A stretch of DNA of 64,000 bases. Source: Panopea generosa (Eukaryota; Mollusca; Bivalvia; Adapedonta; Hiatellidae). Below, piece by piece: positions 15,801-27,800 of this stretch. The stretch lies in contig CM055901.1 in NCBI GenBank assembly GCA_029582155.1, positions 20,873,597 through 20,937,596 on the forward strand. The letters run 5' to 3'. The notes beneath the pieces are model-generated. The model saw only the letters and a list, made by a program, of their open reading frames with translations. It had not been told where the DNA came from and ran no database searches. A program made the position numbers and the translations under genes. Positions within the stretch are counted from its first letter, which is position 1; each line of letters opens with the position of its first letter.

Positions 15801-18800
15801 GATGTGACAGCAAAAACAATGACACTCCGCTCACGTCGAGATACGTCACACAGCCAGGAGTTCAAGCTTGTAGGGAATGACAGGTATTAATGAAGATAAA
15901 TTTTTCGCCATTTCTTTGTTGAGGGAACCAAAAAACACTCTATAAGATTGAACTGACTGTAAAATTGCATACCCATTAAACTTATAATATAAGACTCGCA
16001 AGCAGTTTTGACAATGTGGTTGAGAGTTGTAATAAGCTCAGATAACAGGAAATATTTTAGAAGAATCGCCATAACATGGAGATACAGTACTCATGATCTT
16101 TTTTATGGATGGATCAACTACTGAACATCTCCACCCAAATGCACAATTAAAGAGGACCTCCATTGCTGAGTGGTCCAAGTAGTTGTCTTACGATACCTTT
16201 TTCATCTCCAACTGTAAAAGTGTTAGGTCACGGCGTCCAGGCTCCTATACAATGTGTAAGTTTACGCCTCTTCATGAACAATATTTTTTTTATCTAATTG
16301 TTTATTGTAATTCCACTGTTTAACTCAATGCCACTCTGACTGTATCTTTATATATCTACACTTTAACAGTTGGAGATGGAAAATGGTATACTTGCAATCA
16401 AGATAAGAATATCAGTCATTTAACTGTTTTGTGGTATTTCTATCTCAATCTCATATTAACATTAAATTCACGCACTCATTAAAATGACTACGACGCTGCA
16501 TTTTTCCAAGAAGATCATACAAAGTATTATTTAGAAAAATTATACAAACTCTTAGTGTTGGATAGTAAAATGAATCCAAAGGAATTTTACTGTTTTGAGA
16601 TATTTTAATCTCAACATAGGATTGAGATAAATGAATTCACTTATAAAAATAATCTGCTCTGCTATGACATAGTGTTATTGCATTATTGCTAGAAGATCAT
16701 ACACGGTATATTGTTTAGAAAAATTAAACAAACTCTTAGTGTTATGTAGAAAATTGAATCCAAAGTGATTTTACTGTTTTGAGATATTTCTATCTCAATC
16801 TCTGATTAAGATAAATTTCATGCACTCATAAAATTAACCCGCTACAATGACGTAGTGTTATTGCACGAAAACTGTACAAAATAGATCTATTTGTTTAGAA
16901 AAAATATACCAAATCTTAGTGGTATGTAGGAAAATGAATTGGAAGTGAATAAACTGTATACGATCGAGATAATGAGTTTCAAACTCTTGGTATAACTGTT
17001 TTAACAGGAGCCTTTTCACAGCCACAGTTGCAATAAAAGATTAAATAAATATGGTTGTAATATCCCTATTTAAACCTTATATCCATGTAAGAATTTTATA
17101 ACAAACGCTGATTCCCACTTTAAATTTTGTCATGGCTGAAGTAAGCATGCCTGTTTCTGCTAGAATTGGCGTAATTTGTCGACATTGATTCAGGTAATTT
17201 TATGTAAGTTTGACCAAGCTTGTAGAATTTTTATGTCTCAAAATATGATGAATTATAATTATTTTATCTAATATTGTTTTTTGTTACCTTGTGCAGAAAA
17301 GAAATATCACCACTGGAGTTTACTGTCCAGATTGAGGGAGAGGAACCTAACAATGTATTGACGTCGCCACCGGATACAGCCACTGTGGATAAGAAACTAG
17401 GGGATGCTGGAACATCCACATGTGGCTGTACGCCAAAAGGTGAAGGTCAGGTGACGTTAGAGGGTAAAACAGACGACACTGACAAACCAAAAATTGAAAC
17501 AGCGGTGAAAGAGGCTGTGGCCAAACAGAATAATGGTAAGATAATTTATATTGACTGGTTGCTGGTAAATGGCAGAATTTGTTTAACCTTCTGATCATTT
17601 TGTTTATTATATTATATGGAAAGGTCACCATGGTTCTTCATAGCTGAGTGGTCTTAGCTGTGATTACAATATCACTTACCTGTCGCTGTTTAGGTAGATA
17701 GTTCTATAGCCCAGCTTAGGACAAAAACATTTTGTAAGAAAATGTGCAATTGATACTAAATTTCACAAAGAATGGTAGTTCTGTTAAGAGAAATTTTAGA
17801 TGCAATATAATAACCTGTTATTTATTGAAAATGGCGTTAAACCCCAGTAAATTTAAATTTTTTATTAATATACTGTTCTTTGTGTTTATTATATAATAGA
17901 AAAAAAACATAACTAGCCGGAATATAATGATGGTAAGACAGAGAATCAATGTTAAAAGGGATAATTGTAGTGCTGAATATCCCAGAGGAGGGAGGTATGA
18001 ATCAAGTGGGAAAGTTATCAGTTACTTGCAGTGGTATAGTTGCTGGTTAACTGAACTGGTTAACCTTCCAGGATCACAGGAAAGAGTGGTTTGATTAACT
18101 GATAGTCTTTTGCCCTCAACAGCATAAAAATGGTAAATGCTTAATATCCAAACAAAACAGATATATGGTATAACTGCAACAAAAGGAGGAAATACAGTAT
18201 GATCACAGACAATAAAGATCCGATGTTTGGAATTTTAATGATATTTATTGTCATATTCAAATTATGTATCGCCTTTCAATCTTCAAATTTGATTTGGGGA
18301 AAGTTGTTCAGTATTTGTAACATTGTCATTTCAGATAAGGACCCCGGAGATATCCATGTACATATTATCTCAGTGGAAGATTCTCAGGACGATGGGTATG
18401 TAACGCTCAACATGAAATTGTTGTTAAAATATTTATCATTGAAAGTAAATTGAAACAAATGAGGTTGGAATGACAATTAAGTTTTTATTGACAGCCTATG
18501 GTAACTCTTACAGCACTTTTGTAATATATCATTTAATTCAGATCCCCTAGTTTCATTTAAATTGCATGAAAACAGTAGTACAGTTTGGCCATTTTTTTGC
18601 AGAGCACCTGAATTTAAAAAAAAATACTTGTTTTCATATGAAATGTGTGAGTGAGCAGGGAAATATGCTGATTTTAAGTGGGTACTTCTCAGTAGATGAA
18701 AAGTTACAATCTGTTATTTCAATGGATGAAGTAAGCCTTTCAAACGGAAAACAATTGCTTTTTAAAAAATAAAGATTCTTATGTTATATATGGATTTGAA

Positions 18801-21800
18801 GAACCTATGGGTGCTCTGGCAAAAATGGCATCATTTCAGGGATCACTCTCTCACTGTTGATTTTGTGTGTTCGACACTCAATACAAATACCTTTTGTGTG
18901 AAAGTCTAACTAGTGAAATGAAAAGGACAATGGCTGTACTCAGACTCTTGTATATGCATTTTGAGTATTTCATATTGAAAATGGCATTAACAACTATTAG
19001 AATGAAGAAGAATGGAAAGAAAATAGTAAAACTACTTTTATATAAAAAAGGGACAACACAGCATAATTATAATGAGTAGAATACTGTGTATAACAACATA
19101 AACATGTTGGACGCAACTTACTGACAACATTTGAATGTACCTTTGGCAATATTGCTATTAATCTTCATTTCAATTACTCAAAATATATATAGCTAATTCT
19201 AAATTAACCATTAATATTTCAGTCATGACATATCGGTGGTGACGTACGGGGTTGACTGCATATCTACTACATGTGATGTGGAGACACTAAATGCACCGAG
19301 CAAGGCTGTCCTGGACCAGTCCCTGGGGGTGGCAGGCCGCACACTCTACTCCAAGGCAGAACCAGTCAACAATGATGATGATGTACCTACAATCTTCTTT
19401 TTATTACTTTTTTTTGATAATTTTTCATTTCAAACTTTGTTAATAAATTGTGAAAGATTTTAAAATTCATTTTATGTGAATGGGATCATCTTTACCTGAA
19501 AAAAAAACCACATCGACATGTTTCTAACTTTTACTTGACAAAATTATTAAATTTACAATTTTATAACTTTTATTTGTAAATTTTTATTCTATGTCATTTC
19601 AGCCGAAGTGGGTTATACCAGTGGCCGTGGCATGTGGTGTTGTTCTGTTTATCATCATACTGTCTGTCGTCTGCTGCATTATTGTTAAGAAAAGGTTGGT
19701 AACTCTTGCTGTTGTATTCACCTAAGGTAGTCTCCTCTGATACCCAATCCTGTCGACGCCTCCCAAACCTGCAAATGCACACTTGGTAGTACTAGTTTCA
19801 TTAGAATCACTAGTGCTGTTTTAAAGTTTAAATTTTCTCTTTAACAATCCATCTCAAATCAGGAAATGTTTTCTAAAAAAATGCATTTCGTACAATTCTT
19901 TATACTTTGCAGTATTTACCATGTACTACTATATATCGAATTTCCAATCCAATACACAAATTAAGGAAATGGTTTCAACAAAAAAAATGGCATCAAAATG
20001 CACCTTGTACAATTTTTTATAATATGCAGTCTAAACAATGTACTACTATATATGGAATCTTCCCAAATTGAGACATAAAAAGAATCCATTATTGTACATA
20101 GATCTTTGACCGTCACAAACTGGTGACAGAAAAATTGTATAATCTTGTATAATATACATAAAAAATATGGAGACAAAAAAAAGACTTTATTCAAGGTTGT
20201 AATATTTTATTTTAATAATAGTTATATGCTTTTATCACTTATTATTTAATGTCTTTCTTTGCACAGCCTGTCATTTATTGGCTTAGATGTATATTGTATA
20301 TTTTATATGTTTGGTGGTGCTGGTGTTGTTTCTGTTTTATTGTTGTGATTTACTGTACAACATCTCGAGTAGCAATTTAGTCACAAAATCCATAATTCTT
20401 GTTCATTAATATCTAAATCTTAATTCCATTTTATACAACTTTTTTTCTATTTTTCGTTTTATGCCTATCGTGGGCAAGTGGTCAATTAAATACTGTTTCA
20501 TGATCACATACCACTTATTGCTGACATGACCCAGACAGTCTTAACAACTTTATTTGAGTAAGTTTGCCATATACTTATGAATGGACGGTTGTTCATCTTT
20601 ATCTCCATTAAAAAAATGATGATACGAGCAAAGCAATGCCTTTGGCATAAAGTCTGGCTAATGCTTGCTTTCATTGATGGTGTGCCATGACTATCAAAGA
20701 AATAACTTGCTCCCAGAATGGTTATACATGGTATTTAACATGTGTTTTTCTGTACCGATTTCTTTTTGAAAACTCATTTGGACTTCACTACCAGCATGTT
20801 ACGAATTTGCTACAAGTGAAATTCAGTTAACTTAACTTTTTTAAACCTTGTTGTAAATACAGGTGGCAGAACTGTTAATCCTTGATGATAAGCAAGGTCT
20901 GAAATATTTTCACTAGGTACACTGTACACAAAACTTGGCAACAGTCATGTGATGGTCACATTACTGAAGTACCATAAACACATTGTTTTGCGCATTTCAG
21001 AAATCGTGTTAAATGGACCGTAGATCGTTCTACATCTACTGAGCCTACATCAACTAGGTACTCCGGTTGATATGTACGTGCTAGTGTCGGCTGTATCTAT
21101 TTAGTTTCTCAACCAGTTGCTAGTTTGCAATATATAGCTTTTCTTCATCTTTCTTGCAAACCAGCAAAAAGTATCTACTGTTTCATATTGACGAGTTTAT
21201 AGGAATCTTTTATAGGTGTTATGGACGATTTCTATAGTTTTTTATGCACATCAACTCTGGCACAAAGGGAAATGATTTTGTCGATACCTGCCAGAGTCAC
21301 TACATACTACTATACTACAACTTACCCTGTATTGGATGGCACAATCATTTATGGATACGCCTATAATTGGTCTTTTATATTGTGTTAAATATATAAAAAA
21401 TGCATACTGGTATGAAACAATTATTTATACTTAGAGTTATTTTTTCTCCAATTATGCAGTTAAGTGTATTTTTTATTTTATTTGTCATTAGAAAAGGTAT
21501 CGAAGAGTATTTTGTGAGGCTTTAAGCAAAATATATCCATACTTATATCAAAATATTAAAAAAACCCACTATATCTTTATTACAAAATGGAAAAACAATT
21601 GACACTGTCAAAATGATTTTGTTTTTAAAACCCTAAATTCAAACTTATTATTACAATATCCATGAAAATTAATATTATATGTATGCATATATTATGTAAT
21701 AGTTTTAAATAAATACTAGATGTAAACAGTTTTATTCACATATTTTTTTAATATATTTTTCACATTGCTTGTTAAATCTACAATAATCTGCCAACTTTCA

Positions 21801-24800
21801 AGACGGGTATGTTTATGATGAGGTAATACAAAAAAGTCTGTATGTAACATGTGTTTTTTATTTCTGATTACATGAACATTAAAAATAAATACTGGGAAGT
21901 TTTATGAAATTAAGTCATTAGGAAATAAATTACAAAAACTATAGGAATCGTCTTTAAGTTGAGATAACGATATTCTGCCCACGGTGCAGTTTTACTATTT
22001 TTGTTAGAACCAAGATTTTGTTAAGGTTCTTATCAAAACAATAATATCAAGGGTTGGTATATCAGTTTTATATTCACATTGATTTTTTTTCTTTCATATC
22101 GCTGTGATTTTTATATTTAAAAAAAAATTATGTTGAGACTAGCGTTATGTCACATTAGATCATACATTTAATGAGTGCCTGATATTTTTCTCAACTCAAG
22201 AGGGCAATTAGAAATACGTTGTACTGGTAGGATGGCAGATATTGTTTCTTGAACTTTGGGATTGAGACTTCACATTTTATGAAGTGCTGTGATAGCAAAC
22301 TTATTTTTATTTGATAAGAATTTTTCAAGTTCTTAGTGGCATGCGAGAAAAGGAATAGATGAAACATGTGTGTCAAGATAAGAACAAGATAAGAACATAC
22401 CAACCCTTGATATCACTGCTGTAATAGGGACTGTCTCAGACAACAGTAAAATATTCTTATCCAAACCTGGGGTCTTATTCACCAAAAATTTTTAAGTCTA
22501 AGAATATTCTTAAGAATGTTGGTGAATACCACCCTTTGTGTGCCCCCAGGAAGATTCATCAATTGTTTACTTGTGTTTTTAGCTCTACTTCTCTACTGGC
22601 CATAGGCCAGCAGGGCTTATGTCTTGGTATATTGTCCGTCGACCGCCCCTCTGTCTACCTTCTGTAAACCTTTTTTTTTAGATGCGATATCACCTTCATT
22701 TTTCATTGAACCTTAACCAAACTTGCATAGCATTTATATAACCACAATACCTCTGACAAGTTATTGAACCAGTGGTGTGATTGGACCACAAATGCCCCCG
22801 CCACAGGTTAATAAGCACAGTTTTAGCGAAACTTTGAAAAACATTTTCGTTGAAAGTTCAAGGGCTAGACCTTATATATCTTATGTGTAGCAATCCATGA
22901 TGGTCTCCTAAAAGATTTGTTGAATAGGAACTTACAAAAAACATTTCTTCTGAAATGTTCATCTGTCTATTTGTTGCCAATAGAGCGATTCAAGCCCTTT
23001 TGAGCCTCTTGTTGTATAATAATTGTGCTAGTGTCTGCAGTACCATTAATAAGATTATTGTTATTTTAAAAATTAAGAAATAATTTGTTAAAGAAAAGTT
23101 ATACTAGAACTAGAGATTTAAACAACAGTTGAACAATTAAGCTTATTGTAAAAGAAATAATATATTTGCCTAAAAAAACAATAACATTGTGGTCGATTAT
23201 TGATCAATTAAGAAATATTCAAACAAAAACAATGTATTAGTTAAACTTATTTATTTTACTTCGATTGTGAAACAAGTTCTTACAACTTAGGCAAATCCCG
23301 CTGGAAGTCTTCCTGGTTTGAACCAGTACTAAGCATATGCTGAAAAGTGTCTTGCTCAAGGACACCACACACAGCCGTAGCGGAGGATCGGACAACAATG
23401 TATACAAAACGAATTTCAAATCTATTTTAACCTGTCACAGTATCTATGATAATAATTCCTGCATACTTGTTGTTTATTTGAACAATCGAGGTACTACTTA
23501 GATTTTTTACTTGATTTATGTTTATGTATATAAATATTTATTTGTTTGATTAACGTTTCACCTATCTTGAAATTATTTGTTTCATGTAAAAACCTGAGAA
23601 TGACACCAAAGAATGTTGCAAGAATTTTGATATATGAAAAATAAAGCCAAGTTTGATGAATATAGGTCATGTAAACATAGCTTTTGTCATTAGGGGGAGG
23701 TGAGGGTGGAGACAGGGCATGGGGATGATATGACTCTGGAGGGGTGGGAGCTGCTATGCATGGGGATGACTATCCTTGAGGGGTGGGAGCTGAGTATGGA
23801 AAGGACTTGACACCGGAGGGGGTGGGTCACATTGCTCTAAAAAGTGTACACATACCAAAGCTTGGGTCAAGCAAAGACTGCCTTTTAGTCACATGGCTCC
23901 AAAAAGTGTACAAATACCAAATCTTGCATCAGGCAAATACCCTCTTTTGGGTCACATGGCTAAAAAAATAGTACAAATACCAAATCTTGGGTCAAACAAA
24001 TACCCTCCTTTGGGTCGGGCATATACACTCATTTGGGTCACATGGTTCCAAAAAGTGTACAAATAACAAATCTTTGATCAAGCAAATACCCTCCTTCTCC
24101 TTTGGGTCGGGGCATATACACTCATTTGGGTCACATGGCTCCAAAAAGTGTACAAATAACAAATCTTGGGTAAGGCAAATACCCTCTTTTGGGTCATATG
24201 GCTGCAAAAAGTGTACAGATACCGAATCTTGGGTCAAGCAAAGACTGCCTTTGGGTCTCATGGCTCTAAAAAGTGTACAAATACTGAATTTTTGGTCCGT
24301 TAAATTGTAACCCTCTTTTCGGTCACATGTCTCCAAAAAGTTTACAAATATCAAACCTTGGGTCAGGCAAATACCCTCCTTTGGGTAAGAGGCTCCAAAA
24401 AGTTTACAAATACCGAACCTTGAGTCAGGCAAATACCCTCCTTTGTGTTAGAGACTCTAAAAAGTGTACAAACACCAAATATTGGGTAAGGCAAATACCC
24501 TCCTTTGGGTCACATGGCCCCAAAAAGTGTACAAATACCGAATCGTGGGTCAGACAAATACCCTCTTTTGGGTTAGTGGCTTCAAAGTTGTACAAACATT
24601 AACTTGGGTCATACAAATCTCCTCTGTTCTCTGTTCATTTTGATGATAAAATTAATTTGATTTATTATGTCACCAAAACTGCTAAAAATTGTGAATTAGG
24701 ATCTTTGTTCATTTTTGTGAATGATGAAATTCTAATTTTAATTAACTTTAAGTAGCCTATTAGCACTGACATAAATCTTTTCATATACGACTTGGTATAA

Positions 24801-27800
24801 TATTTTAGTATATGCTAAAAACTATTTTTGTAAATAAAACTATGACATTAATTTTAATGTCATAAATTTGTTCTATTTTTAGCTGTCGGAAAGCCAAATA
24901 CAAACCAAATAAAATTGACATTGCAACACAGGTGGGCAGCTTTTTTGTGTGACATTTTGTTTAATTTTTACAAGCTAATGAATAACAAACATAGCATCCT
25001 GGTTATATAGTGTCATCATTCATTTAAACATATGTTATAGTAAAAAATATTACAATGTATGTAGATTGCTTTTTCATTCAAGATATTAAATAAATCATTG
25101 GAATGCGAGCATTGTCATCCAAACATATTTTAAACATATTATAAATTGAGTGTCTTTATTTCTACATTTTCATTACTCTACATATTTTTATGAAACTTTG
25201 TGCATTAGAATGAATGAATGGGCCTTTTTGGCATGTCAACATAATTTTATATAGATATATACTGTGAATTATAGGTCTAGCCTGGTTAGCTCAGTCAGTA
25301 GCACGTCTGAGTATCAATCCATGAGTTGTGAGCTCGAATCTCAACCAAGCCACAGTCTCGGTGATGATTGATATACAATTGGTAACTTATAACCTTTCCC
25401 AATTGAATCAGCGGCGAGAGGTTAGGAGAGGCAATGTTGTATATCAGTCAACACTGAGACTCTGGCTTGGTGGGGATTTGAACTCACTACACCTGGATTG
25501 ATAGTAAGACGAGCTACCGACTGAGCAAATCAGGCCCCATGATTTGACTTAAAGTACCATTTACCATACCCTGTCAGTTGTGCCATAACATATATTCTTA
25601 TTTACATGTACTTACTTTTGAATTGACCAATCGTGATCATTTTCTTGGTTTATGAATTGACTTTTAATGCTTCGCTTCTAAGACACATATTTCTGATTGT
25701 TGTAAACAATTGCTTTGCTTCTGCTTTATGCGAGCAGTGTTTTTTTTTCAAAATGTTTATACTTGTTAAGACTTATTTCACTAAGAATTGCCATATTTCG
25801 TAATCTTGTGGCGAGCTTTGGGTGGAGTTTCTTTTTCTTTGATGACATTAATATGCTTTACATTGTTAAACACTTGGTTTTCCCAATATATATTTATATC
25901 TACGTGGAAAACTTACCCTGACCGGTTTCAGAAACGTCTATTGTGTGTGTACAGGATGATTGTCGAATTTGGTTTTCTCTATAAATATTTATACCTATGT
26001 AGAAAAACCCACACTGGCTAGTTCCAGGTATTATCTATTGTGTGTTAATTGGCTAAAGTATGGGATGGTTGTTGCATTTGGTTTTCCCAATATATATTTA
26101 TACCTACGTGTAAAAAAAACATCCTGACTAGTTTCAGATATCGTCTATTGTGTGTGAATAGACAAAAGTATCGGATGATTGTCGCATTTGTTTTCCCTAT
26201 AGTTAAATGTAGGATTTGACATCAGCACCTTGGACAATACAAATTGTTTTCTGTATGTTATTTTCAATAAGTAATGTGACCCATCATATTATCAAGAACC
26301 TACAGGGAGAAACTCACTCAGGCCAGTTCCTGATCTCATCCATTTTGCATATGAATTGTAGAGGTTCATACCTTCATAGGCTTTATATAAATGTGTATGC
26401 TATAAATAGATCAAAATGTTTAAGCTATACCGGGTACATGTAACTAGATGGGCATGTTGGCTACAATTTGTAATGCTTCATTGAGCTTCACCGGAGTTTT
26501 AGTTTGTAAATCAGTTTTTGTATAGTATTGTATTATAAATAGATCATTTGCATAATATATTCATATTTATACAATATGGCATTATAATTTGCATGATACA
26601 TCATATATTGTAGCTGCATTGCATGTTCATTTTTTCAGCAGGTATATTATATCAGATTTGCATAATATATTTATATATACTAGAAAATTATATTATTATT
26701 TACATACTGTAACATAGTTGCATAATAAAATCATATTTACTTCCTTATTTTAATAATACGTCTGATTTGCATAATAAATTCATATTCACCAGCTACCGTA
26801 TACACAGTATAATGCTTTATATCATTACATATTTGGATTTCCATAATATATCCATATTCATGGTATATACCTCATACCCATCTGCTGTAATGTTTAATTA
26901 GTTTATACTATTAATATTCACCTTAAACGTCATTATAATTATACTTTAATTGGTTTATTCATTCTTTCCTTAAAAAAATATGTCTGTTTTGATCTGAAAC
27001 CAAGCAGTTATTGTATACATGTATATATCTCATAGTATTTTATTTGGGTAATTGATTTAGAGATTGATCTTTTACCCAACTGAAAGGTCAGTCGGGCTTA
27101 CTTTTGTAAGGGTTCCCAGTAGTCAGGTGGTCAAGGGGCTGCCGTCTAATGATTATTTACCTCCCACTCTCAGTATAAAAACATTATGTTAGAAAGTTGC
27201 CAGATACTTGTGGAAGGATGGTGGATTCTACTCAGATTCATTCCAAGGTCTTCCTTAACCAATACAACTGGATATGCCATATATAACCTGATGTGTTGAA
27301 CCCCATTAAATTCACAAGCTACTGGTTGGAATTTCATGAATTTTAACAGGAATGGCATACCTAATATTTAGTTTGATCCTTAACACTTTTTGGTTTGTCT
27401 TGTATCCAAACTTACTGTCACAGCGAGACCATAACGTCTGAATATATTGTGGTAAATCATTAATAATTAGTAGCTATAGAGAAAATTTGCATGAAGCTGT
27501 AAAACTTGAAATATGAGGGAATGAAATGAAAGGGAAATAACTCTGTTTTCCTTTCAGAGTGTTACTCAAACTGATTTGTTTCCCGTTGTGAAAAATAGTT
27601 ATTACTTGGTAACTTGAATTCCCTGAAAAATATACTGATGCAATTTCATAGGTGATTCACCTATATTATGTTTCGATATATTTGACATTACATTTGAAAG
27701 AAAATGGGAGATCAGATATACTAACCAGTTGCGTATAAACAATCATTACCTTTCCTCAGACATGACTTTATATATATTTTCTGACATAGGAAGATGGAAG

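Noticed and set aside
23783-24602. Open frames on both strands of the 63 bp array
   Set aside because: Period effect; both strands open equally and nothing recognisable is encoded.
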